Below are positions 56,304 to 64,000 of a stretch of DNA of 64,000 nucleotides, in pieces. The position numbers and the translations under genes were made by a program. Where the stretch lies: NCBI GenBank assembly GCA_963770315.1, contig CAVYPC010000002.1, positions 2,108,001 to 2,172,000 on the forward strand, written 5' to 3'. This stretch comes from VRUE01 sp963770315 (GTDB taxonomy: Bacteria; Actinomycetota; Thermoleophilia; Solirubrobacterales; 70-9). How positions within the stretch are numbered: position 1 is the stretch's first letter; each line of letters starts with the position of its first letter. The notes beneath the pieces were generated by a model, which was not told where the DNA came from, did no database searches, and saw nothing but the letters and a program-made list of their open reading frames with translations.

Positions 56304-56681
56304 TTAGACCGCCGCGGGGGCGGCGTCGGCGTCGTCCTTCACCTGGAAGGAGGAACCGCAACCGCAGGCTGCCACGACGTTCGGGTTGTTGACCTGGAAG
56401 CCGGCGCCCTGCAGCCCTTCGACGTAGTCGACCTCCGAGCCGAAGACGAACTGCATGCTGACCTTGTCGACGACGACGGCGACACCGTCGACCGCGAAGA
56501 TGTGGTCGTCGTCCTTGGCGCGATCGAAGGCGAGCGCGTACTGAAAGCCGGAGCAGCCGCCGCCGCGAACCGCGACGCGCAGCGCCTGGCCCTCGGAGTC
56601 GTCCTGTCCGCCCAGCAGGTCGCCGATCTTCTCGGCCGCCTTGGCGGTGAGGGTGATCGCCTCTTGGGGGGTCTCGGTCAC
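56304..56681 (-). CDS. erpA: A-type iron-sulfur carrier (ErpA/IscA family)
   Basis: 125 residues from GTG 56681. ITLTAKAAEKIGDLL, the first Cys in VAVRGGGCSGFQYALAF, then FVFGSEVDYVEGLQGAGFQVNNPN and the CGCGSSF pair. The three Cys bind the cluster passed to target apoproteins. The extension AAPAAV at the end is short. Convergent with grxD, 11 bp apart, making a compact Fe-S trafficking locus. The GTG start lacks a clear ribosome-binding site. Confidence 0.93.
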   Translation of the reverse strand: MTETPQEAITLTAKAAEKIGDLLGGQDDSEGQALRVAVRGGGCSGFQYALAFDRAKDDDHIFAVDGVAVVVDKVSMQFVFGSEVDYVEGLQGAGFQVNNPNVVAACGCGSSFQVKDDADAAPAAV

Positions 56682-56721
56682 TTCATTAAGTGTAGCGGCC
56701 GGTCTGAGAGAATCGGGCTCC

Positions 56722-57597
56722 TTGAGTCCGAGCGCCCCAACCGCCGTCGTCTGCGACACCACGGCCTACCTCCCCGACGACCTCGTCGCCGAACGCGGCA
56801 TCGAGAGGATCAGCCTCTACGTCTCCGTCGACGACCACCAGGAGCGCGAGAGCGACATCTCCGATTACGCCTCCTTCTACGAGCGCCTGCGCGCCTCCGA
56901 GGAAGGCGCCACTACCTCGCAGCCCTCGATCGGCGACTTCCTCTCCGTCTACGAACCGATCCTCGACGCGGGTCGGGAACTCGTCTCCATCCACATCTCC
57001 GCCGGCATCTCGGGAACCTATGAGGCGGCCGTCCAAGCTCGCGAGCGCCTCGTCGCCGAGGGCAAGGGCGGCGACCGAATCCACGTCTTCGACTCTCGTT
57101 CGGCAGCTGGGGGCATGGGGCTGAGCGCCCTCGCCGCCTCCGCGGCCGCGGCCGCCGGCGGCGACGGCAAGGCCGTGCTTGCCCGCGCCCAGCAGGCGCG
57201 CGAGGAGCTGAAGATGTGGTTTGCGATCGACACGCTCGAGTACCTGCGGCGCGGCGGCCGGATCGGCGGCGCCAGCGCCTTCATCGGCTCGGCGCTGAAG
57301 ATCAAGCCGATCCTGACCCTCGAGGAGGAGATCACCCCGGTCGAGCGCGTCCGCACCCGCGCCCGCTCGATCGAGCGGCTGCGCGGCTATGCCCGCGAGC
57401 GCCACGAGTCGGGCCTCGACGGCTGGGTCGTCCAGCACATCCAGGACGACGAGACCGCCGCCGGGCTGGTCGACGACGGCCGTGAGATTTTCGGCTGCGA
57501 GCCGGCCTTCGTCTCGGAGATCGGCGCCGTCCTCGGCGCCCACGTCGGCCCCGGCCTGCTGGGCATCGGCAGTGTGTCGAAGTCGGTCCTGAGCTGA
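56722..57597 (+). CDS. DegV-family fatty-acid-binding protein
   Basis: 291 residues from TTG 56722. TAVVCDTTAYLPDDLVAERG, ATTSQPSIGDFLSVYEP, VSIHISAGISGTYEAAVQA, VFDSRSAAGGMGL, TLEYLRRGGRIGGASAFIGS and the C-terminal VGPGLLGIG are all DegV family landmarks. These proteins bind fatty acyl chains for FakA-type kinases. No FakA gene is in the window. It is divergent from erpA. The start is a judgement, because no ATG precedes the conserved region in a sensible place. Confidence 0.93.
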   Translation: MSPSAPTAVVCDTTAYLPDDLVAERGIERISLYVSVDDHQERESDISDYASFYERLRASEEGATTSQPSIGDFLSVYEPILDAGRELVSIHISAGISGTYEAAVQARERLVAEGKGGDRIHVFDSRSAAGGMGLSALAASAAAAAGGDGKAVLARAQQAREELKMWFAIDTLEYLRRGGRIGGASAFIGSALKIKPILTLEEEITPVERVRTRARSIERLRGYARERHESGLDGWVVQHIQDDETAAGLVDDGREIFGCEPAFVSEIGAVLGAHVGPGLLGIGSVSKSVLS

Positions 57598-57600
57598 GCG

Positions 57601-57852
57601 CTACCTGCGGCGACGGCGCATCGCGAGGAGGCCGACCGTAAAGCCGGCGACGGCCGCGCCGACGATCAGCTGGCTTCGGTGCTCTTTGACCTGGCGGCGC
57701 CAGTCGGTCAGCTCGGCGATCCGACCGCGCAGCGCTTCCACCGAACGGCCCAGATCCTGCAGCTGCGCATCGATGTCGCGGCGGATCTCGGCCGGGCTGC
57801 GGCCGGGCATGCCGGTGGTGGCAGGGCGGGCGGGCTCGGGCTGGGTGCTCAT
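57601..57852 (-). CDS. DUF3618 protein
   Basis: 83 residues. The signature is SPAEIRRDIDAQLQDLGRSVEALRGRI, an amphipathic helix that begins the family, then a membrane helix (LIVGAAVAGFTVGLLAM) and RRRRR. The function is unknown. It is commonly found next to Holin-X/DUF1469 genes, as here, where its ATG overlaps the upstream TGA (ATGA). Confidence 0.88.
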   Translation of the reverse strand: MSTQPEPARPATTGMPGRSPAEIRRDIDAQLQDLGRSVEALRGRIAELTDWRRQVKEHRSQLIVGAAVAGFTVGLLAMRRRRR

Positions 57853-58310
57853 CTCGGAACCTCCGTCGGCGTCGGGGTCTCGCCCTCGCCTTCCAGCGTG
57901 CTCCTGATCTGCTTCGCCTCCTCGATCGCCTGCTCGGGCAGCGGCGGTGCGCCGGCCTGGACCGAGCGGTAGGCAAAGAGGCCGGCACCCGCGGCGATCA
58001 GGAGGAAGATCGCCGCCTCGATGAAGAAGCCGGGCCAGGTCTTGCCGTCGAATAGCTCTTCGTTGAGCAGCCAGGCCACCCCCTCCATGATCAGGATCAG
58101 GGCAAGGAAGGCGAAGGTCCCGGCGGCGACGCCGACGACCGAGCCGCGCAGGATCTTGCCGACTTTCTCGCCGATCTCGGCTTTTGCCAGCTCTATCTCC
58201 TCGCGGACGAGCGAAGAGGCGCGTTCGGAGACGTCGAAGACGAGCTCGGCGACCGAGCGGTCATCGGGGGTCTGCGGGGGCGGGACCGGATTTGGAGTCG
58301 GATCGGCCAT
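57849..58310 (-). CDS. Actinobacterial Holin-X / DUF1469-type membrane protein
   Basis: 153 residues from ATG 58310. RSVAELVFDVSERASSLVREEIELAKAE is the family signature, an amphipathic helix at the membrane. Two membrane helices follow (GVAAGTFAFLALILIMEG and FFIEAAIFLLIAAGAGLFAY), then an acidic tail. Despite the name, these are chromosomal envelope proteins and no phage genes are near. Middle gene of a three-gene operon. Confidence 0.87.
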   Translation of the reverse strand: MADPTPNPVPPPQTPDDRSVAELVFDVSERASSLVREEIELAKAEIGEKVGKILRGSVVGVAAGTFAFLALILIMEGVAWLLNEELFDGKTWPGFFIEAAIFLLIAAGAGLFAYRSVQAGAPPLPEQAIEEAKQIRSTLEGEGETPTPTEVPR

Positions 58311-58320
58311 CGCCTGCACC

Positions 58321-58455
58321 CTACTCAGGCGGGTCCTCGTTGAAGAGCCGTCGGTAGAGGATCCCGGCGGCCCTGGTGGCGACGATGCTGGCCAGCGCGC
58401 CGACCCCCGCGAGCATGCCGCTCCAGACGAGGCGTTTGGCGATCTCGTTGTCCAT
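58321..58455 (-). CDS. 44-residue membrane protein, DUF4235-like
   Basis: A short frame ATG 58455 to TAG 58321: MDNEIAKRLVWSGMLAGVG, then ALASIVATRAAGILYRRLF and NEDPPE. One membrane helix flanked by Lys/Arg, similar to the tiny DUF4235-type proteins that go with DUF3618 and Holin-X genes. It is 10 bp upstream of the Holin-X start on the same strand, so it is probably the first gene of that operon. Confidence 0.7.
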   Translation of the reverse strand: MDNEIAKRLVWSGMLAGVGALASIVATRAAGILYRRLFNEDPPE

Positions 58456-58470
58456 CCGGCTCGACCTTAC

Positions 58471-59073
58471 CTATCGCGGCTCGAGGCCGTCGCAGATCGT
58501 TGCAGTGACAAGGGTCTTTGCCTGCTCGAAATCGGAATCGGTGGCGGGAATCAGTTCGAAGATCCAGCCCGAGAGCTGCTGCTCGATCGCGCCATAGAAG
58601 GACATCGAGGCGAAGGTCGGGTCGATGTCGCGGCGGAAGGCGTTGCGCTCTTGCCCCTCGGCGACGATCTTGGCGATCGAGTCGTAGGCGCGGCGGATCT
58701 CCGGCAGGTGGGTGCGGCCGAAGGAGTTGGCGGCGCGGGTGACCTCGACGATGATCACCTTCATCAGCTCGGGGTCATGACGGTAGGAGTCGACGATGAA
58801 GCCGGCCACCGCCTCGAGCTTGGCGCGCGAGGAGGCCTCGCTGCGGTCGGCCTCCTCGATCGCCGTCAGCAGCAGCGACCAGCGCTCGCTGAAGAGCTCG
58901 TTGAGAACCTCGTCCTTCGACTTGAAGTAGTGGTAGACGAGGCCGTAGGCGACTCCCGCCTCGTCGGCGATGTCGGCGACCCTGGTCGAGTGGAAGCCCT
59001 GGCGGGCAAAGACCCGCACGGCGGCGTCGAGGATCTGGCGGCGCTTGTCCACGGGTGGGGCTTTCGAGGCCAT
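58471..59073 (-). CDS. TetR-family repressor (FadR/AcrR-like)
   Basis: 200 residues from ATG 59073. KRRQILDAAVRVFARQGFHSTRVADIADEAGVAYGLVYHYF is split over the classical TetR HTH, with DNA-contact segment AYGLVYHYFKSKDEVL. The C-terminal domain resembles fatty-acid regulators (TRAANSFGRTHLPEIRRAYD). It begins 2 bp after the nitrilase stop, so the pair is one transcript. A 14-bp palindrome in front of the nitrilase is a candidate operator. Confidence 0.93.
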   Translation of the reverse strand: MASKAPPVDKRRQILDAAVRVFARQGFHSTRVADIADEAGVAYGLVYHYFKSKDEVLNELFSERWSLLLTAIEEADRSEASSRAKLEAVAGFIVDSYRHDPELMKVIIVEVTRAANSFGRTHLPEIRRAYDSIAKIVAEGQERNAFRRDIDPTFASMSFYGAIEQQLSGWIFELIPATDSDFEQAKTLVTATICDGLEPR

Positions 59074-59075
59074 GG

Positions 59076-59903
59076 CTAAGCGCGCGCCTCCAGCAGCTGC
59101 GGCCAGGCGTAGGCCCGCGGGCGGCGGTTGGCAAGCGCGGGCAGGCGGTCCCTGACCCGCTCTTGGGCTGCGAAGTCGAGCTCGGCCGCGACGAAGCACT
59201 CCTCGTCGGGAGCGGTGGCAAGCACCACCCCCCATGGGTCGACGACCGCCGAGCGGCCGTAGGAGCTGTAGTGGGGCGCTGCCTCGCCGACCTGGTTGGG
59301 GGCGATGACGAAGACCTGGTTCTCGATCGCGCGGGCGCGCAACAGCACCTGCCAGTGGTCGCGTCCAGTGACCGCGGTGAAGGCCGAGGGGACGGCGATC
59401 AGGCGGGCGCCGCGCAGCGCGAGGATCCGGTACAGCTCGGGAAAGCGCAGGTCGTAACAGACGGTGAGGCCGAGCTCGAGCCCGTCGACCGGCGCCGAGA
59501 CGATCTCCTCGCCGGCCTGCTCATGCTCGGACTCGCGGTACTCCACGCCGCCGACCTCGACGTCGAACATGTGGATCTTGCGATAGACGGCGAGGTCGGC
59601 GCCGTCGGGCCCGATCAGGACCGAGGTGTTGAAGGCCTTTTCCTCTCCCCGCTCGGCGATGCTGCCGGCGAGCAGGTGGATGCCCAGCTCGCGAGCCCAG
59701 GAGCGGGCGGCGCCGAGGCTGGGGCCGTCGAGCGCCTCTGCGCCACCGGCCATCTCCTCGCCCGAGGCGAGCAGGTTCCACTTCTCGGGCAGCGCGACCA
59801 GCTCGGCCCCGTCGGCGGCCGCGGCGCGCACCAGGTTCTCGGCGGCGGCCAGATTCCGCGCCTTGTCCCCAGTTGAGTTGAGCTGCACCGCCGCTGCCCG
59901 CAC
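59076..59903 (-). CDS. Carbon-nitrogen hydrolase (nitrilase superfamily)
   Basis: 275 residues from GTG 59903, with AGAGGAG six bases upstream. The catalytic triad is visible: Glu in ELVALPEKWN, Lys in VYRKIHMFDV and Cys in LGLTVCYDLRFPELY. A second Glu region follows (RAIENQVFVIAPNQ). The order and RFPELY motif are those of NIT1/2-type deaminated glutathione or omega-amidases. Co-transcribed with the TetR gene, and divergent from the cyclase. Confidence 0.93.
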   Translation of the reverse strand: MRAAAVQLNSTGDKARNLAAAENLVRAAAADGAELVALPEKWNLLASGEEMAGGAEALDGPSLGAARSWARELGIHLLAGSIAERGEEKAFNTSVLIGPDGADLAVYRKIHMFDVEVGGVEYRESEHEQAGEEIVSAPVDGLELGLTVCYDLRFPELYRILALRGARLIAVPSAFTAVTGRDHWQVLLRARAIENQVFVIAPNQVGEAAPHYSSYGRSAVVDPWGVVLATAPDEECFVAAELDFAAQERVRDRLPALANRRPRAYAWPQLLEARA

Positions 59904-59927
59904 TTCGACTCCTCTTTCCAGGCTGGC

Positions 59928-59941
59928 TGACTGACCAGTCA
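59928..59941. promoter_or_regulatory. Palindromic operator candidate
   Basis: TGACT-GACC-AGTCA, between the divergent nitrilase-TetR unit and the cyclase. TetR regulators bind such short palindromes, so autoregulation and control of both directions is plausible. Confidence 0.55.
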
Positions 59942-59995
59942 ATCGGTTTGCGTGGGGCCAGTATAGGTGGCTTCGGGGCGTACGATTCGGATTAC

Positions 59996-62900
59996 GTGAG
60001 CAGTGCGGATCGCATCGAAGCCGACGGTGAGCGCAAGCAGGTCACCGTGCTCTTCGCCGACGTCAAGGGCTCGATGGATCTGGCGGAGGGGCAGGATCCC
60101 GAGCAGTGGCGGCGGATCATGCAGCGCTTCTTCGCGATCCTCGCCGACGGGGTGCATCGCTTCGAGGGCACCGTCGACAAGTTCACCGGGGACGGGATCA
60201 TGGCCATCTTCGGCGCGCCCCTGGCTCACGAGGACCACGCTCGCCGCGCTTGCTACGCGGCGCTGCGGATGCTCGACGACATCGCCGAGTACGCCGCCGA
60301 GCTGCGGCGCACCGAGGGGCTCAGCTTCTCCACCAGGATCGGCATCAACTCGGGCGAGGTCGTGGCCGGCGCGATCGGCACCGGCAGCGACAGCGGCTAC
60401 ACGGCGATCGGGCACACGGTCGGCCTGGCGCAGCGAATGGAGGCGCTGGCCGAGCCCGGCAAGGCCTACCTGACCGAGGCGGCGGCGGAGCTGGCGCACG
60501 GCTTCTTCGAGCTCGAGGATCTGGGCGAGTTCGAGATCAAGGGGGCGAGCAGGCCGATCCGGGTCTTCGAGCTGGCGGGAGTCGGCGCGGCTCGCTCCCG
60601 CCTCGACCTCTCGCGCGAGCGCGGCTTCTCGCGCTTCGTCGGCCGCGAAGAGGAGATGGCGATGCTGACCGAGTCGCTGGAGCGAGCAAAGGCGGGCGAC
60701 GGCAGAGTGGTCGGGATCGTCGCCGAGCCCGGGGTCGGCAAGAGCCGCCTCTGCCACGAGTTCGCCGAGCGCGCCCGCGGCTCCGGCATCGAGGTCTTCG
60801 AGGCCCAGGCCCAGGCCCACGGGCGGGAGATTCCCTTCATGCCGGTGCTGCAGATGCTGCGCGCCTACTTCGGCATCGCCGACGCCGACGCCGAGCGGAC
60901 CGTGCGCGAGAAGATCGCCGGCCGGGCGTTGCTGCTCGATCCCGAGTTCGCCGACGACCTGCCGGTGCTCTTCGGCTTCCTCGGCGTGCCGGATCCCGAT
61001 CGGCCCGCGCCGCAGCTCAGCGCCGAGGCGCGCCAGCGGGCGTTGCGGGGCATCGTCTGCAGGCTGGTCCGAGCCCCCAACCGGCGCGAGCCGATCGTCA
61101 CCGTGATCGAGGACCTGCACTGGATCGACGAGGGCAGCGCCGCGATGCTCGGCGACCTGTTCGAGGCCGTCGAGGGCACCCAGACGCTCGTCGTGGTCAA
61201 CTTCCGCCCCGAGTACACCCGCACTTGGAGCGGCCCCTCGAACTACCGCGAGGTACCCCTCGAGCCCCTCGGTCCCGCCGCCACCCACGAGCTGATGCGC
61301 GACCTGGCGGGCGAGGACCCCTCCCTCGACGGGCTCGCCGAGCTGATCCATCGGCGGACGGCCGGCAACCCATTCTTCGTCGAGGAGATCGTGCGGGCGC
61401 TCGCCGAGGCCGGCAACCTCGAAGGCGAGCGGGGCGCCTATCGACTGGCCCGGCCAGTCGAGGACACGGGCGTGCCGGCCAGCGTGCAGACGGTGCTGGC
61501 GGCTCGGATAGACCGGCTGGGGCCCGAGGCCAAGCGACTCCTGCAGGCGGCGTCGGTGGCCGGCAAGGAGGTCGGCGAGAACGCCCTAGGGCCGATCTCC
61601 GGCCTGAGCGACCCGGCGGAGCGGGAAGCGCCGCTGCACGAATTGATCGCCGCGGGCTTCCTCTATGAGGCCGAGGTGTACCCCAGCCGGGTGCTTGCCT
61701 TCCGCCACCCGCTGACCCGGGAGGTCGCCTACGGCACCCAACTCGCCGAACAGCGAGCGAAGACCCACGCCGCGACGGCGCGGACGCTGGTCGAGCTCAA
61801 CCCCGAGCGTCACGACGAGCTGGCGGCGCTCGTCGCTCACCACCTGGAGGAAGGAGGGGAGATCCTCGAAGCCGCCCGCTGGTCGGCCCGCGCCGCCTAC
61901 TGGGCGGGCAGCAGCCGCCCCGGCGATGCGCTGCGCCTCTGGCGGCGGGTGATGGAGCTCGCCGAGCAGGTCGAGGAGGACGAGGAGTCGACGGCGATGG
62001 CGGTGATGTCGCGACTGCTGCAGCTCGACTTCGCCTGGCGGGTCGGGATGGACAGCGAGGAGGAAGCGCGCCTGGTCGCGGAGGCCGAGGCGATCGCCAC
62101 CCGGACCGGCGACCTGCGTTCCCTCGCCCTGCTGAAGATGGCGACCGAGGTCCGCCCCGGGATGATCCACGAGGCGCAGGCCTGGCTAACGGCGGCCGAG
62201 GAGACCAACCGCCTCGCTGAGGAATCCGGCGATCTGCACCTGCGGGTGGCGCTGCGGGGAGGGAGCGCCTACGCCTACCTCTGCACGGGAGACTTCGACG
62301 GCTTCGAGCGGGAGCTCGACGAGGTGCTCGAGGTGACGGGCGGCGATCGCGCGATTGGGGCCGGGATCGTGATCGCCAGCCCGGTCGCCTGGGCGACGAT
62401 GGGCAAGGGGCTGGCCCGGCGCGAGCGGGGCCGGCTCGGGGAGGCGGAGGAGCTCTTCGACACGGCGCTGCGGATCGCCACCGAGGACGGCGACCCCGAG
62501 ACCGCGAGCTGGACCCGCAGCAACCTCGCGCTGATGATGTCGATGCGAGGCGAAACGGAGGCCGCGATCGCGCTGGCGCGGCGCAATTGCGAGTTGACCG
62601 AACGGCTCGGCGACGTCTTCTCGCGCAGCCTGGCGCTGGCGAATCTCAGTGGATCCCACCTCGCCGCCGGGGAGTACGCAGAGGCCCTGGAGGCAATCGA
62701 GGAAGCCGAGCAGGTCTACCGCGGGGCGATGGACAACGGCGGTGAGATGGAGGCCTGGCGGGCGGCGCTGCGGGCCGAGGCCCTGATCGGGGTCGGCCGC
62801 GCCGAGGAAGCTGCCGCGTTGGCGCGGTGGGCGAGCGATGTCGCCCGCGAGCGGGGCATGCTCTGGGCGCTGCCGCAGGCGCTACGTGTCCTCGCCCGCG

Positions 62901-63037
62901 CCCTGGCCGAAGCGGGACGCGAGGGAGCGACCGAGGCTCTCGAGGAGGCGACCGCGGTCGCCGAGAGGACGGGTGCGCTGCTCAGCCTGGAGGCAATCGA
63001 AGCAACCCGCGACGAAATCGCCGCCGCCGCCGGATAG
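59996..63037 (+). CDS. Class III adenylate/guanylate cyclase with AAA ATPase and TPR domain
   Basis: 1013 residues if begun at GTG 59996, a start with no good ribosome-binding site. The cyclase domain (about 10-180) has VTVLFADVKGSMDLAE with the first metal Asp and FTGDGIMAIFGAP with the second, then GINSGEVVAGAIG. An AAA module follows: RFVGREEEMAML, Walker A EPGVGKSRL, Walker B TVIEDLHWIDEGS, with HRRTAGNPFFVEEIVRAL. The C-terminal 400 residues are TPR-like helices (AAEETNRLAEESGDLHL). This is a signal-transducing ATPase of the LuxR/MalT-like kind that makes a cyclic nucleotide. Confidence 0.92.
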   Translation: MSSADRIEADGERKQVTVLFADVKGSMDLAEGQDPEQWRRIMQRFFAILADGVHRFEGTVDKFTGDGIMAIFGAPLAHEDHARRACYAALRMLDDIAEYAAELRRTEGLSFSTRIGINSGEVVAGAIGTGSDSGYTAIGHTVGLAQRMEALAEPGKAYLTEAAAELAHGFFELEDLGEFEIKGASRPIRVFELAGVGAARSRLDLSRERGFSRFVGREEEMAMLTESLERAKAGDGRVVGIVAEPGVGKSRLCHEFAERARGSGIEVFEAQAQAHGREIPFMPVLQMLRAYFGIADADAERTVREKIAGRALLLDPEFADDLPVLFGFLGVPDPDRPAPQLSAEARQRALRGIVCRLVRAPNRREPIVTVIEDLHWIDEGSAAMLGDLFEAVEGTQTLVVVNFRPEYTRTWSGPSNYREVPLEPLGPAATHELMRDLAGEDPSLDGLAELIHRRTAGNPFFVEEIVRALAEAGNLEGERGAYRLARPVEDTGVPASVQTVLAARIDRLGPEAKRLLQAASVAGKEVGENALGPISGLSDPAEREAPLHELIAAGFLYEAEVYPSRVLAFRHPLTREVAYGTQLAEQRAKTHAATARTLVELNPERHDELAALVAHHLEEGGEILEAARWSARAAYWAGSSRPGDALRLWRRVMELAEQVEEDEESTAMAVMSRLLQLDFAWRVGMDSEEEARLVAEAEAIATRTGDLRSLALLKMATEVRPGMIHEAQAWLTAAEETNRLAEESGDLHLRVALRGGSAYAYLCTGDFDGFERELDEVLEVTGGDRAIGAGIVIASPVAWATMGKGLARRERGRLGEAEELFDTALRIATEDGDPETASWTRSNLALMMSMRGETEAAIALARRNCELTERLGDVFSRSLALANLSGSHLAAGEYAEALEAIEEAEQVYRGAMDNGGEMEAWRAALRAEALIGVGRAEEAAALARWASDVARERGMLWALPQALRVLARALAEAGREGATEALEEATAVAERTGALLSLEAIEATRDEIAAAAG

Positions 63038-63051
63038 CCGGCCGGCCGGGG

Positions 63052-63894
63052 TCAGATTCCCATCAGGCGAGCGACCATGCGGTCGAGCAGACGGTCCGGC
63101 AGCAGGCGCTCGAGCAGCGCCTGGCCGCGGGCGTCGGCACCGACCAGATAACGGGTGCGGGGGCGGCGCGCGCTGAGGGCGTGCTCAACCGCCTTCGCGA
63201 CCTTTTGCGGCGGGATGCCGCGCTCCCCGGTCCGCTTCACGGCCTCGCGGAAACGCTCGATCGTCTCGCCGTAGAGCGCCTCCTGGGCGGCGGGGGCGCG
63301 CTCGGCGATCTCGTCGGCGGTGCGCTCGCCCCGCTCCCAGATCGGCGTGTCGATCGAGCCCGGCTCGATCACCGCGACGTCGATCTTCCAGGGACGGAGC
63401 TCCTGGCGCAGGGAGTCGGCAACGGCCTCGATCCCGTACTTGGCGGCGTGGTAGGGGCCGCCGAACGGCAGCGCCATCCGGCCCCCGATCGAGCCGACGA
63501 AGACGACCCGCCCACCGGCGCGCCGGATCGCCGGCATGACCGCCTGGGTCACGGCGACGTGGGCGGTCAGGTTGACCTCGATCTGGCGGCGGAAATCGTC
63601 GATCGGGAGCGTCTCCAGGGGGCCCATCACAGCGATGCCCGCGTTGTTGACCAGCCCGTCGAGACCGCCCTCCCCCAGCTCGGCGCCGATCATGTCCGCC
63701 GCGGCGGCGATCTGGACAGCGTCGGTGACGTCGAGCATCAGTGGCAGCAGCCGCTCCGAACCGGCCTCGCGCAGCGACTCGGCGTCCTCCTCCTTGCGCA
63801 CCCCGGCGAAAACCCGCCAGCCAGCGGCGTCCAAGCGCAGCGCGCTCGCCCGCCCGATCCCCGTCGACGCCCCCGTGATCAGAACCGATCGCAT
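63052..63894 (-). CDS. Short-chain dehydrogenase/reductase
   Basis: 280 residues from ATG 63894. NAD(P) motif SVLITGASTGIGRASALRL, LVNNAGIAVMG, the catalytic Ser in VVFVGSIGGRMALPFGG, and PYHAAKYGIEA with Y-x-x-x-K. The C-terminal end (RTRYLVGADARGQALLERLLP) is of the DltE-like classical type. The substrate is unknown. It converges with the cyclase, 15 bp apart, and is divergent from the epimerase fragment. Confidence 0.92.
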   Translation of the reverse strand: MRSVLITGASTGIGRASALRLDAAGWRVFAGVRKEEDAESLREAGSERLLPLMLDVTDAVQIAAAADMIGAELGEGGLDGLVNNAGIAVMGPLETLPIDDFRRQIEVNLTAHVAVTQAVMPAIRRAGGRVVFVGSIGGRMALPFGGPYHAAKYGIEAVADSLRQELRPWKIDVAVIEPGSIDTPIWERGERTADEIAERAPAAQEALYGETIERFREAVKRTGERGIPPQKVAKAVEHALSARRPRTRYLVGADARGQALLERLLPDRLLDRMVARLMGI

Positions 63895-63920
63895 GGCCGG
63901 CCAGGCTAACATCGGCAGCG

Positions 63921-64000
63921 ATGGCCGAGGCAGCCTTCGTCACCGGGGGATCGGGATTCATCGGCGGCCGGCTGGTCGAGCGGCTCGTCGCCGAAGGCCG
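63921..64000 (+). CDS. NAD-dependent epimerase/dehydratase, N-terminal part, cut by the window edge
   Basis: MAEAAFVTGGSGFIGGRLVE and then RLVAEG are visible. GGSGFIG is the glycine-rich nucleotide-binding loop of the extended SDR group (sugar epimerases, hydroxysteroid dehydrogenase-like). It is preceded by GGCAGCG and starts 26 bp from the SDR gene's ATG. Confidence 0.85.
   Translation, partial: MAEAAFVTGGSGFIGGRLVERLVAEG

Noticed and set aside
57849..58310. Prophage lysis holin
   Set aside because: The family name suggests phage, but there are no phage genes nearby and the gene set is the usual actinobacterial envelope operon.

Overview
The window is about 70% G+C chromosomal DNA, with a lower-G+C island at the left end. 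Gene content points to a high-G+C actinobacterium, probably of the Thermoleophilia/Solirubrobacterales type. Indicators are an actinobacterial-type HemQ, a PimA-like glycosyltransferase fused to a membrane domain, Holin-X/DUF3618 cell-envelope genes, a DedA-PAP2 fusion, frequent GTG/TTG starts and overlapping stop/start codons. The taxonomic placement is inference.

Region 1 (1-8260) is an accretion island at the initiator tRNA-fMet gene (8187-8260, minus strand). Two further tRNA 3'-fragments lie to its left (2021-2068 and 4201-4242). Three short relics of tyrosine-integrase 3' ends (2103-2180, 4301-4354, 8054-8113) indicate successive integrations. The cargo is a cut-off VapBC-like toxin-antitoxin pair, a large serine recombinase whose frame runs into a tRNA fragment, a membrane protein, a frameshifted HAD phosphatase, a nucleotidyltransferase, an unknown protein and a 933-residue DUF4365-like nuclease/alpha-solenoid protein that could be a defence factor.

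Region 2 (8390-22064) is core chromosome: a Ppx/GppA phosphatase, a ThDP enzyme, tRNA-Leu(UAA), a membrane-tethered ECF sigma/anti-sigma fusion, an R2-like oxidase, a UPF0173 hydrolase, a zinc-ribbon rhomboid pseudoprotease, class I aldolase, a secreted nuclease, several unknown proteins, a GT39-like membrane protein and FtsB.

Region 3 (22064-46075) is dense housekeeping: mfd-ppiase-eno-ftsB, rplY-pth-enoyl-CoA hydratase, an AarF/UbiB kinase, a GDPD, glmU-prs, tRNA-Gln(UUG), metH, and tatD-rsmA-ispE-DedA/PAP2.

Region 4 (46272-64000) holds a PucR regulator, envelope glycosyltransferase/flippase-like proteins, HemQ, an adrenodoxin-reductase-like FAD enzyme, a BolA-Grx4-ErpA iron-sulfur cluster, DegV, a three-gene envelope operon with a 44-residue gene, a nitrilase-TetR pair divergent from a large adenylate cyclase/AAA/TPR protein, an SDR and the start of an epimerase.

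The most unusual signal is a family of about 100-125 bp dispersed hairpin elements, with at least nine copies. Each has a conserved 68-78 nt core flanked by long, perfect or near-perfect inverted arms whose sequence is largely specific to each site. Four copies lie in frame inside two membrane-protein genes (two per gene). Others have arms made from the last codons of the neighbouring gene. This looks like a mobile or templated palindromic element with inverted duplication of its target. I know of no described family with this layout.
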